A stretch of DNA of 64,000 nt from positions 2,791,958 through 2,855,957 of the forward strand of contig NZ_JAKVOI010000001.1 in assembly GCF_022482905.1 (NCBI RefSeq). Direction: 5' to 3'. This document shows positions 56,384 through 64,000 of this stretch, piece by piece. Numbering within the stretch: the stretch's first letter is position 1; each line of letters starts with the position of its first letter. The notes below the pieces were generated by a model. It ran no database searches. It saw nothing but the letters and a program-made list of their open reading frames with translations, and was not told the DNA's origin. Both the position numbers and the translations under genes were made by a program. This stretch comes from Clostridium sp. (GTDB lineage: Bacteria; Bacillota; Clostridia; Clostridiales; Clostridiaceae).

Positions 56384-57708
56384 ATGCTGTTGTCTTTTAC
56401 AGGAATATCAACAGTTCCTGTTCTAAAATCATAAAACATAAGCCAGTATCCTAACTTACTTTTATTTTTCTGCGGAATCCATGTTACAAAGCCAGATCTA
56501 CCTCCATAAGGCTGTTCTTCTTTATCTTTTGTACCTGGTATTCCGTAAACTATATATTTTACATTGCCATTTTTATCATATTTATATCCAAGCAGGAAAT
56601 GGCAGTAATTTTCTATATAATTATAATAGGAGGTCATAGGATAATATACAAATGTGTATTTATTATAATTGGTCATATCACGCATATTCTCTATAGAAGC
56701 AGCAGGAATCCTATACCATCTACATCTTTTTAATTCCCTGCTTATATTGGAAGTTTCTTTAAATCCCTCTACCAGAGATTCAAAGAAATCATCTTTAGAT
56801 TCATTTTTATATTTCCTATAATCTTTCTGAAATTCTGCAGATGAATTATCTATATATATTTCCTGATCTTCTTCTCTATCGTTATCATCTATCTCCTCAT
56901 CTTCTATGTTTTCATCAATGTGTAAATTTTTAATTCTTTTCAATTTTTCCTTATCTTCATTTTCTACAAAATCAGATATTTTATTTGTAAGCTGCTCAGA
57001 CTTTTGTTTTTGATTATCATTATTATCTTCTTTTTTAACTTTCTGGTTCTCCTTCTGTTTAACTGGTTTGCTTTTCTTTTCCGCATCCTTTGTATTATCC
57101 GATTGAGATTTACTTTTATCCTCTTTATCCTTGTTCTTTTTTGCTTCTATATTTTCTTCATATTTATCAAATATACTTTTATTCTCAGGATTCTTGCCCT
57201 TTTTATTGTCATTTTTGTCCTTATTGGATTGATCTGAATCAGATTTTGACTTGCTCTTAGCTTCAGCATTATTTTTTATAATAGCAAATGATTTCCATTC
57301 AGGGACTTCCATGCTTGCAAAACCACTCATTACAGATATTACATTATTGTCCAAAATTCTTACAACTGCCGCCCCAGATACTCTATCTATAGCTATACCA
57401 CTATTGGATATATTACTTATAGGATATTCATAACTTATATCTGCTCTCCCATAATCATCTATGTTCATTTCACCGATATTGATTATTTTTTTCGTATCTT
57501 TTTTATTGCATATAAGTATCATGTAGTACGGGGTTTTATCTTTTTTTAAATTCTGTACATAATAGGATATTTTACATTTATCACTTTTGGTCTCCAATTT
57601 GGCATATCCCGAGGCTATTTTATCAGAAGCTAAAGAGTATCCCTTTTCGTCTTCCTGCAATATTATAAAGTATCTACTATAACTCTTTTTTTGTGCCAAT
57701 TTTTCCAT
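56374..57708 (-). CDS. Unknown protein with a long charged linker
   Basis: About 444 residues. The N-terminal part (to about 150) has beta-type strands and the ending MEVPEWKSFAII. A linker of about 170 residues is almost entirely Lys, Asp, Glu, Asn, Ser and Gln. The C-terminal domain (about 320-444) has RCRWYRIPA-like ELKRCRWYRIPAAS, GYKYDKNGNVKYIVYGIPG and LGYWLMFYDFRTGTVDIPV. The start is uncertain: the frame is open to 57753 and GGAGG lies just before the ATG at 57708 and 10 bases before a TTG at 57699. No family is recognised; it may be a clostridial spore or cell-surface protein. Confidence 0.6.
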   Translation of the reverse strand: MEKLAQKKSYSRYFIILQEDEKGYSLASDKIASGYAKLETKSDKCKISYYVQNLKKDKTPYYMILICNKKDTKKIINIGEMNIDDYGRADISYEYPISNISNSGIAIDRVSGAAVVRILDNNVISVMSGFASMEVPEWKSFAIIKNNAEAKSKSKSDSDQSNKDKNDNKKGKNPENKSIFDKYEENIEAKKNKDKEDKSKSQSDNTKDAEKKSKPVKQKENQKVKKEDNNDNQKQKSEQLTNKISDFVENEDKEKLKRIKNLHIDENIEDEEIDDNDREEDQEIYIDNSSAEFQKDYRKYKNESKDDFFESLVEGFKETSNISRELKRCRWYRIPAASIENMRDMTNYNKYTFVYYPMTSYYNYIENYCHFLLGYKYDKNGNVKYIVYGIPGTKDKEEQPYGGRSGFVTWIPQKNKSKLGYWLMFYDFRTGTVDIPVKDNSICR

Positions 57709-57789
57709 ACCTCCATATATTTTATTCATTATAATATATGAGGCAATCTTCAAAAAGTGAACAATTACTTTTTATTTATATAAATTTAA

Positions 57790-58626
57790 TTATAATAACT
57801 CGTATATACAATCAGATAATTTCCCGAATTCTTCGAGAGAAAGTGTTTCACCTCTACGCCTTTGATCAATACCTGAAATTTTAAACACGGATTCCATATC
57901 CATTTTGGGAATTTTTATCGGCTTCAAGGCATTCCATAAGGTTTTCCGCCTCATATTAAAAGACAGCCTTACTACTTTAAAAAATAACTCCCTATCCCTT
58001 ACTTTTATCCTTGGCTCATGGAGTTTTTTTAATTTTATTACAATAGAATCAACCTTTGGAACTGGAATAAAAGAATGTGGGCTTACCTTTCTAATAATAT
58101 GTACATCACAGTAATACTGTACCAAAACAGATATTGCTCCATATTGCTTACAATTTGGTTCTGCCGCTATCCTCTCTCCAACTTCTTTTTGAATCATCAC
58201 TATCATGGAATCAAATTCAATATTATCATTTAAAATTCTTGATATAATAGGTGTAGTAATATAATATGGGAGATTTGCTACAAATTTTACACTGTCATAA
58301 CCCTTTGTCAATTGTGAAAAATCTACTTTTAAAGCATCTCCATGTATCAATTCAAGATTTGAAAAATCCTTTAGTTCTTCTTCCAGAATGGGAATCAAAT
58401 TTGAATCCAACTCTATTGCACATACTCTATTTGCCATTTTTAACAGCCTATTTGTAAGTGTACCAACTCCCGGTCCTATTTCTACAACCAGATCTTTATC
58501 GGATACTTCTGAATTGGCCAGTATATCATCCAGCACTGAATTATCCACCAAAAAATTTTGACCCAAACTCTTTGAGAATCTAAACCCATGCTTACTTACA
58601 ATATCTTTCGCAGAAAATTCCTTCAT
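57790..58626 (-). CDS. rsmA: 16S rRNA (adenine1518-N6/adenine1519-N6) dimethyltransferase
   Basis: Dimethylates two adjacent adenosines in the 3' hairpin of 16S rRNA (KsgA). The 278-residue protein has [11 protein letters not shown], the SAM loop [16 protein letters not shown] and the catalytic NLPYYI. The frame opens with a GTG at 58641, but that codon precedes GGGGAG, which points to the ATG at 58626. It starts one base after the rnmV stop. The order tatD-yabE-rnmV-rsmA is that of Bacillus; yabG, which follows there, lies 33 kb away here. Confidence 0.95.
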   Translation of the reverse strand: MKEFSAKDIVSKHGFRFSKSLGQNFLVDNSVLDDILANSEVSDKDLVVEIGPGVGTLTNRLLKMANRVCAIELDSNLIPILEEELKDFSNLELIHGDALKVDFSQLTKGYDSVKFVANLPYYITTPIISRILNDNIEFDSMIVMIQKEVGERIAAEPNCKQYGAISVLVQYYCDVHIIRKVSPHSFIPVPKVDSIVIKLKKLHEPRIKVRDRELFFKVVRLSFNMRRKTLWNALKPIKIPKMDMESVFKISGIDQRRRGETLSLEEFGKLSDCIYELL

Positions 58627-58627
58627 A

Positions 58628-59176
58628 TCATATCTCCCCACATTTGTTTATCTTGTTTATAGCTCTTCTAAATTCATCCTTTGTGATTCCATAATTATTC
58701 AATCTCTTTAAAAATTGAGAAGTATTAGCATATCCTATACCAAGTTCCTTGCCCAGTGCATCTCTCTTTTCCTTTGATTTTTTATTCCCCGTAAGTCCGA
58801 AAAAAATCATATCATCCATGTTAAATTCATTTCTCTTCTCTTTTTCTTCACATCTGGCATTTTTAAGTGCCGTTCTTATAATCTCAGGCGAGGCATTTTC
58901 AACACCTATATCCCCATTTTTTGTACCATCTTTTTGTGATATGTATGCGTGTTTTATATTTTTTACTCTCTTTGAAATAATTCTTCTGATTTTTTCACCT
59001 GCAAAATCAGGGTCTGTAAACACTATTACTCCCTGTCTCTTCTGCGCCTCTCTTATCTTATCAATCACCCGGCTGTTTATCCCAAAACCGCCTACTGCTA
59101 TCAATTCAGCATCCACCGCTCTCTTTACAGCAATTACATCATCCCTGCCCTCAACTACTATGACTTCCTTAATCAT
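58628..59176 (-). CDS. rnmV: Ribonuclease M5
   Basis: TOPRIM-domain RNase that matures 5S rRNA. The 182-residue protein has the TOPRIM signatures VVEGRDDV and [13 protein letters not shown] and the C-terminal helical domain with [19 protein letters not shown] precedes the ATG. It ends one base before the rsmA ATG (TGA-T-ATG), indicating coupling. Confidence 0.95.
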   Translation of the reverse strand: MIKEVIVVEGRDDVIAVKRAVDAELIAVGGFGINSRVIDKIREAQKRQGVIVFTDPDFAGEKIRRIISKRVKNIKHAYISQKDGTKNGDIGVENASPEIIRTALKNARCEEKEKRNEFNMDDMIFFGLTGNKKSKEKRDALGKELGIGYANTSQFLKRLNNYGITKDEFRRAINKINKCGEI

Positions 59177-59237
59177 ATAAAATCAACCCTCCACAAATCC
59201 TTAAAATTAAAATGAAAAAAATAGGAGCAAAAAGCTC

Positions 59238-60278
59238 CTACTCGGCGACATATACATTGACCCACTTTACTCCCCAGTTAGTTGCCTCACAACTGGAATT
59301 AAAGAACAAGTCTATCCTATTCCCCTTGATTGCACCACCTGTATCCTCCGCTATGGCATATCCATATCCATCTACATAGAGTTTTGTACCAAGTGGTATC
59401 ACTCTAGGATCAACCGCCACCGAACTACTATAATCACTTCTTCTTGCCAGAGTACCTGTAGCCGTTATGCCAAATCCTGAATCTCCAGGTCTTTTGCCTG
59501 TACTGGCATAATCTGCAGTATATGCAGTAGCCCTCATTTTCAATAATCTGACATTGGAAAAATTCCCGCCCCTCGAAAGACTATGATTTGGTATCGCTCC
59601 TATAGCAACAACCTTTTGCACCGGCTGCCTTTTAACTATCTGCCTTATTATCCTTCTTGAGGTCTCCTTTCCATTTTCATATATAACTCTAGTTACAGTC
59701 TCTTTTTCACCATTTTGTCCTTTTTGCAGAACTTTCTTACTTCCATTCTGCATACTTTCATCATTTTTAAAAATTGTATCATATTTTATAGGTCCAGTTT
59801 CTTTTATGTCCTTACATTCCACCCTAGTCACAACTACATTCAGCCCATTTTTCAACTTAGCATCCCCACCTGGGGAAATTCTATCAAGATTATTTAATTT
59901 GATTTTCTCTGACTTCAACATATCAAATACATTATCTTCAGCAGAATTCACTGTAAGTTCCTTTCCATCAACATGAATGCCTATTTTGACAGCCCTCTTA
60001 ATGGATAACTTTCCATTATCATAGATTCTACTATTCAGACTGGGTGTTACCTTGTCCTTGGGTCCTACTTTAATTTTATTATCATCCAATACTTTGGAAT
60101 AAGTATTACTAAATGTAGTTATCTTTCTATTACTACCGTCTATTGAAATTACTACTGTTTTTCTCATATTAAAAACCACTGCAATCAAGATTACTACCAA
60201 TACAATTATAACAACTGATGCTGTTCTAGGACCATTGGAAAAATATTTGTCTAAGTATGGCTTCAACTTTTTCACCAT
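59238..60278 (-). CDS. yabE: YabE-type cell wall protein with DUF348, G5 and 3D domains
   Basis: A 346-residue membrane-anchored, Rpf/Sps-like cell wall protein. It has one N-terminal transmembrane helix (about residues 20-37), two DUF348 repeats (about 40-140), a G5 domain (about 145-225) and a C-terminal 3D domain (about 240-346) with MRATAYTADYAS, GITATGTLAR and the three Asp residues including AVDPRVIPLGTKLYVDG and AEDTGGAIKGNRIDLFF. It is a probable muralytic enzyme of the MltA-like fold. AGGAGG precedes the ATG. A leader with several hairpins lies upstream. Confidence 0.9.
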   Translation of the reverse strand: MVKKLKPYLDKYFSNGPRTASVVIIVLVVILIAVVFNMRKTVVISIDGSNRKITTFSNTYSKVLDDNKIKVGPKDKVTPSLNSRIYDNGKLSIKRAVKIGIHVDGKELTVNSAEDNVFDMLKSEKIKLNNLDRISPGGDAKLKNGLNVVVTRVECKDIKETGPIKYDTIFKNDESMQNGSKKVLQKGQNGEKETVTRVIYENGKETSRRIIRQIVKRQPVQKVVAIGAIPNHSLSRGGNFSNVRLLKMRATAYTADYASTGKRPGDSGFGITATGTLARRSDYSSSVAVDPRVIPLGTKLYVDGYGYAIAEDTGGAIKGNRIDLFFNSSCEATNWGVKWVNVYVAE

Positions 60279-60307
60279 AAAAAATACCTCCTCTGGGTAG
60301 AGCGATG

Positions 60308-60339
60308 CACAAAATTATAAACTTAAAGTTTATTTGTGT
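60308..60339 (-). repeat. Hairpin in the yabE leader
   Basis: ATAAACTT-A-AAGTTTAT is a perfect 8-1-8 palindrome within a longer CACAAA/TTTGTG stem, ending about 12 bases upstream of the ribosome site. Confidence 0.5.
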
Positions 60340-60368
60340 CAAATGATCACTCAATTTTAACTGCTAAA

Positions 60369-60383
60369 ATGCATACTATGCAT
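60369..60383. repeat. Palindrome ATGCAT-ACT-ATGCAT upstream of yabE
   Basis: A perfect 6-3-6 inverted repeat in the 270-base gap between tatD and yabE. It may be an operator. No known regulator is matched. Confidence 0.4.
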
Positions 60384-60550
60384 AAAATAATAAGATAATT
60401 ATTTATGAGTCCAAGATTATTTATCACATAGCAGACAACCCATGGATATTCAACAGGTGAAAACTAGCATAGCCTATAAAATCATTCTATTATAAAACTA
60501 TGCTTAAAGTTAATATTTAATTACTAAAACAAATTTCTTATCATTTTACA

Positions 60551-61327
60551 CTATTTTCTTAGATTAAGCAAGTTTTTGATATTTGAAATAGTTATATCGC
60601 TTAATTTTCTACTGTCCACATTCTTTATATACCCTATTCTTTTTATAATAAACTCTATATACTCAGATCTATTTCTTTTTCCTCTAAATGGAACAGGCGC
60701 CATATATGGGCAGTCCGTTTCTACAAGTATTCTATCCAGCGGAACTTCTCTTGCCACTTCCACTATCTTTTTTGCATTTTTGAAGGTGACAACACCTGTA
60801 AATCCTATGTAATATCCGAGTTTAAGACATTCTCTGGCAAATTCAACACTCCCGGAAAAGCAGTGTATCTCCCCTCTTACGTCCTTGAAACTTTTTATTA
60901 TTTCCAAAGTATCTCCATGAGCTTCCCTGTCATGTATAATTACAGGAAGCTTCAATTCTCTTGCAATTTCCATCTGCCTTATAAAAGCTTTCTTCTGTGC
61001 ATCTGCAGGAGGATTCTCTTTATAGTAATAATCAAGTCCGATTTCTCCAATTGCTCTAACCCTGGGATTTTTAGCCAGGCTTACAACTTCCTTAGAAACA
61101 TCCTCTGAAAATTTATCTGAAAATTCAGGATGTATTCCAACTGCAGCATAAAAAATATCATACTTGTCGGCAAGTTCTACTGAATGTCTTGCTCCCTCTA
61201 TGGATGAGCCGCAATTTAATACCCCTATAACTCCATTTTGTGAAAGTTCTTTTATAAGCTTTTCCCTGTCCATGTCAAATTGCTCATCATCATAATGCGC
61301 ATGGGCGTCAAATACATTAAACTCCAT
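60551..61327 (-). CDS. tatD: TatD family metal-dependent deoxyribonuclease
   Basis: A 258-residue amidohydrolase-fold nuclease (YabD in Bacillus) with the metal motifs FDAHAHYDD, the Glu in AIGEIGLDYYY, the His residues VIIHDRE and EIHCFSGS, and the Asp in VETDCPYMAPVP. The frame is open to 61375, but AAAGGAG points to the ATG at 61327. It follows metG in the Bacillus-like order. Confidence 0.93.
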   Translation of the reverse strand: MEFNVFDAHAHYDDEQFDMDREKLIKELSQNGVIGVLNCGSSIEGARHSVELADKYDIFYAAVGIHPEFSDKFSEDVSKEVVSLAKNPRVRAIGEIGLDYYYKENPPADAQKKAFIRQMEIARELKLPVIIHDREAHGDTLEIIKSFKDVRGEIHCFSGSVEFARECLKLGYYIGFTGVVTFKNAKKIVEVAREVPLDRILVETDCPYMAPVPFRGKRNRSEYIEFIIKRIGYIKNVDSRKLSDITISNIKNLLNLRK

Positions 61328-61391
61328 GTTAAGTTTCTCCTTTTCACAACAATTATTCAATAATATAAGTACCATTATAACTTAATATGGT

Positions 61392-61419
61392 TTGAATTTC
61401 ATTGATAAAATAGTATACT
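61392..61419 (+). promoter_or_regulatory. Candidate promoter of the malic enzyme gene
   Basis: TTGAAT at 61392-61397 and TATACT at 61414-61419 with a 16-base spacer, about 95 bases upstream of the start. Confidence 0.45.
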
Positions 61420-61514
61420 TGTTTATATACTTTAAGCAGGTTTCTTGAATTTAATAAAAAATTATTATATGCAGTATCAATTTAAAATATAAAATAAAGG
61501 AGTGTTTTTTACAA

Positions 61515-63146
61515 ATGACCAGTCTAGAAGGCCAGGCACTATTGAGAAATCCATTTTTAAACAAGGGAACTGCCTTTACAAAGGAAGAAAGAATTAAATA
61601 TGAACTTACAGGACTTATACCAAATACGTTCAGAACAATAGATGAGCAGGAAAAAGCGGCCTATGAGAGATCCAAGAATTTCGATGATAATCTCGAAAAA
61701 CATATTTATCTGATGAACATATATGATACAAACAGAACATTGTTCTACTACCTAGTTGGAAAGCACATCACTGAATTTCTGCCAATAATCTATACTCCCA
61801 CTATAGGTGATGCAGTGATAAGTTATTCCAGAAATTACAGTACCCCCAAGGATGCAGTATTTCTCTCCGCAGATCATCCTGAAGATATAAAAAAATCTAT
61901 TTCAGCATCACTAAAAGATCTGGATGAAATAAAATTGATTGTGGTAACAGATGGCGAAGGGGTTCTTGGAATAGGTGACTGGGGCATACAAGGTGTAGAC
62001 ATATCAGTTGGAAAGCTTGCAGTTTATACTGTTGCTGCAGGTATCAATCCTCGAAATGTCCTTCCTGTAGTGATAGATGCAGGAACCAACAACGAAAAAC
62101 TTTTGAATGATCCAATGTATGTTGGAACACGCCATAAAAGAATTACGGGAGAAAAATATTATAACTTTATAGATGAATTCGTAAAGGCATGTACCGAACT
62201 TTTCCCTGAGGTTCTCATACACTGGGAAGATTTTGGCCGTAGAAATGCCAGAAAAATACTTGAAAAATACAGATCAAGGATATGTACCTTCAATGACGAT
62301 ATTCAAGGTACCGGGGTAATGATGGTGTCAGCTATGAATGCAATAGCTAAAGTTACCAACATACCCGTGAAGGACCATAAAATATTGGTATTTGGGGGCG
62401 GTACGGCTGGTGTAGGCGTATCCGATCAGATATTTATCGAGAAAGTCCGGGTCGGCTTGTCAGAAGAAGAAGCCAAAAAGCATTTTTACCTTGTAGATCG
62501 TCAGGGATTGCTGACTGAAGATATGGATGACCTTACAGAAGGACAGAAAAAATATGCAAGGGCAAAGGGTGAATTCAAAGATGCATTGACTGATCTGGCT
62601 GAAATAATTAAAGCAGTCAAACCTACTGTACTTATCGGAACTTCGGGAGTACATGGAGCATTTACAGAACAGGTCGTAAAAGCTATGGCCGAAATAAATG
62701 AAAGGCCTGCCATTATGCCTATTTCAAATCCTACAAAACTCTGTGAAGCAACTGCCGAGGATATGATAAAATGGAGTAATGGCAGGGCATTGGTAGTTAC
62801 AGGCAGTCCATCCGATCCTGTAAAATTTAATGGAGTTACTTATACAATAGGTCAGGCCAACAATGCACTACTTTATCCAGGACTTGGTCTTGGAATAATA
62901 GTTGCAAAATCAAAGGTAGTCACAGATGGTATGCTGTCTGCTGCCGCACATGGCATAGCTTCTCTTCAGGACCTTTCCAAACCGGGTTCGCCTATTCTGC
63001 CTCCTGTAGAGAAACTCAGGGAAGCTTCCAAGCTTGTTGCAATTGCTGTTGTAGAGGAAGCCGTTAAACAAGGTATAAATTGCAATCCTATAACTGATGC
63101 CAGGGAAGCTGTAGAAAAAGAAATCTGGGAAGCTGTGTACAGATAG
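61515..63146 (+). CDS. NAD-dependent malic enzyme
   Basis: Oxidatively decarboxylates malate to pyruvate with NAD(P)H formation. The 543-residue protein is of the long bacterial/eukaryote-like class: TRTLF-like TNRTLFYYLV and IYTPTIGDAV at the N-terminus, the metal site FNDDIQGTGVMM, the Rossmann region LVFGGGTAGVG, and ISNPT plus GQANNALLYPGLGLG near the end. AAAGGAG lies 12 bases before the ATG, a long spacing. It is a single gene convergent with metG. Confidence 0.93.
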   Translation: MTSLEGQALLRNPFLNKGTAFTKEERIKYELTGLIPNTFRTIDEQEKAAYERSKNFDDNLEKHIYLMNIYDTNRTLFYYLVGKHITEFLPIIYTPTIGDAVISYSRNYSTPKDAVFLSADHPEDIKKSISASLKDLDEIKLIVVTDGEGVLGIGDWGIQGVDISVGKLAVYTVAAGINPRNVLPVVIDAGTNNEKLLNDPMYVGTRHKRITGEKYYNFIDEFVKACTELFPEVLIHWEDFGRRNARKILEKYRSRICTFNDDIQGTGVMMVSAMNAIAKVTNIPVKDHKILVFGGGTAGVGVSDQIFIEKVRVGLSEEEAKKHFYLVDRQGLLTEDMDDLTEGQKKYARAKGEFKDALTDLAEIIKAVKPTVLIGTSGVHGAFTEQVVKAMAEINERPAIMPISNPTKLCEATAEDMIKWSNGRALVVTGSPSDPVKFNGVTYTIGQANNALLYPGLGLGIIVAKSKVVTDGMLSAAAHGIASLQDLSKPGSPILPPVEKLREASKLVAIAVVEEAVKQGINCNPITDAREAVEKEIWEAVYR

Positions 63147-63165
63147 AATTAATTTTAATACATAT

Positions 63166-63195
63166 AAAAAAGGATTCATCGCTGAATCCTTTTTT
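63166..63195. terminator. Bidirectional terminator between malic enzyme and metG
   Basis: AAAAAAGGATTCA pairs with TGAATCCTTTTTTT across a 4-base loop. Both convergent genes end here; it touches the metG stop codon. Confidence 0.92.
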
Positions 63196-64000
63196 TATCT
63201 TACAACACTTCCCGTATTCAGTTCTCCCGATATAGTAGCAGTAAACAATTTGCTCTCATCATCAGATGCAGCTGAAAGTATCATTCCCTGTGAAATCTCA
63301 CCTTTCAGCTTGATAGGTTTCAAATTTGCAACCACTATTACAAATTTGCCTACAAGATCCTGCGGCTTATAATATTTTGCAATTCCAGACACTATCTGCC
63401 TTTCTTCACCACCCAAATCAACCTTGAATTTAAGGAGTTTGTTTGAACCCTTTATCGAATCACATTTGATGACTTTGGCTACTCTTAAATCCAACTTGTC
63501 AAAATCATCTATACTTATTTCATCTTTTATGGGAGTTATATTGACATTCCTGGATGTTTTTTGCTGTTCCTTCAATCTGTTTAGTTCTTCTATCTTTTCA
63601 TCTACATCTATCCTAGGAAACAGCGGATTCCCTCTATTTATCCTGTTTCCGGATTTTGTTCCTCCAAAATGGCCTATGCTATCCCACGATACAGCTTCTA
63701 TATTCAGTTGTTTATTTATCTTTTTACTCGTATCCGGCAGGAATGAAGAAATACAGACAGAAATTATTCTTATGCTTTCTACTAGATTATAGAGCACTGT
63801 TCCAAGTCTTTTTTTCTTGCTCTCATCTCTTGCCAGTATCCACGGCATAGTTTCATCAATATATTTATTTGATCGCCCTATAAGTTCCCATATACTGTCC
63901 AGGGCTTCTGGTATCCTAAGTAAATTCATGCTGTTTTCCACTCTCTTCGGAACTTTTATTGCCAGATCCTTGAGTTTCTTATCTACAGGATCTTCTTCAA
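63195..64000 (-). CDS. metG: Methionyl-tRNA synthetase, C-terminal part (truncated by window edge)
   Basis: About 267 residues of the C-terminal end; the frame stays open to 64000, so the catalytic domain lies outside. Visible are the anticodon-binding helical region (RIPEALDSIWELIGRSNKYIDET and PWILARDE) and the C-terminal tRNA-binding domain (DFDKLDLRVAKVIKCDSI, GERQIVSGIAKYY, KGEISQGMILSA), typical of Gram-positive MetRS dimers. It is followed by tatD after the convergent malic enzyme gene. Confidence 0.95.
   Translation of the reverse strand, partial: EEDPVDKKLKDLAIKVPKRVENSMNLLRIPEALDSIWELIGRSNKYIDETMPWILARDESKKKRLGTVLYNLVESIRIISVCISSFLPDTSKKINKQLNIEAVSWDSIGHFGGTKSGNRINRGNPLFPRIDVDEKIEELNRLKEQQKTSRNVNITPIKDEISIDDFDKLDLRVAKVIKCDSIKGSNKLLKFKVDLGGEERQIVSGIAKYYKPQDLVGKFVIVVANLKPIKLKGEISQGMILSAASDDESKLFTATISGELNTGSVVR

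Noticed and set aside
60279-60550. Cyclic-di-AMP (ydaO-type) riboswitch before yabE
   Set aside because: The conserved ydaO sequence blocks are not visible; only generic hairpins are seen.

Overview
This window is about 64 kb of AT-rich chromosome from an anaerobic, endospore-forming Firmicute, almost certainly a Clostridium in the broad sense. The evidence is low G+C codon use, TTG/GTG starts behind strong GGAGG sites, many sporulation and germination genes (ypeB, spoIIR, gerA, a gerB-gerC fusion, sipL, yabG, CotS-family genes), a class III anaerobic ribonucleotide reductase, a T-box-controlled ileS, and no aerobic respiratory genes. Most genes lie on the minus strand. No rRNA, tRNA, CRISPR array, insertion sequence or prophage was seen.

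Layout. (a) 1-10.3 kb: a housekeeping block read leftwards (rho, divergent rpmE, then tdk-yqhQ-prmC-prfA), preceded by pyrG, a small unknown gene, a DUF1934 gene and the germination gene ypeB. (b) 10.6-24.2 kb: a glycolipid glycosyltransferase, spoIIR, a gerA plus fused gerB-gerC germinant receptor, ispE, a cyanophycinase/cyanophycin synthetase pair (cphB-cphA), sipL, veg and yabG. (c) 24.3-31.0 kb: a spore-coat cluster with three kinase-like CotS genes, one degenerate CotS paralogue, one small charged protein and two CotSA-like glycosyltransferases, arranged as two similar divergent modules. (d) 31.1-44.4 kb: accessory genes, namely an orphan solute-binding lipoprotein, a radical SAM protein, larB-larC, two small DNA-repair-type genes, a GDP-mannose enzyme, a 1363-residue helicase with a nuclease-like tail (possible defence protein), DedA and a LacI regulator. 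(e) 44.5-57.7 kb: ileS with its T-box, a two-domain amidase, a metallo-hydrolase, an ArsR-type sensor, nrdD-nrdG with NrdR-like boxes, thiT, ferredoxin, an Mrp ATPase and two unknown genes. (f) 57.8-64 kb: rsmA-rnmV-yabE-tatD and the 3' end of metG, with a convergent malic enzyme.

How the parts fit. Regions (f) and (b) together keep the Bacillus order metS-yabD(tatD)-yabE-rnmV-ksgA-yabG-veg-(sspF)-ispE on one strand. In this genome regions (c) to (e), about 33 kb, lie between ksgA/rsmA and yabG, and sipL plus cphBA stand where sspF would be. Much of the window therefore serves spore formation: signalling (spoIIR), coat assembly (sipL, yabG, CotS/CotSA), nitrogen storage linked to sporulation (cphAB), cortex/germination control (ypeB) and germinant sensing (gerA/gerBC).

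Most notable for follow-up: the GerB-GerC fusion with an internal lipobox; a consensus promoter followed by an attenuator-like double hairpin with no gene, between pyrG and its upstream neighbour; tandem veg promoters with a perfect palindrome in one spacer; the duplicated CotS/CotSA modules with a kinase-dead paralogue; the lone helicase-nuclease; and a tandem amidase whose first domain has lost its catalytic glutamate.
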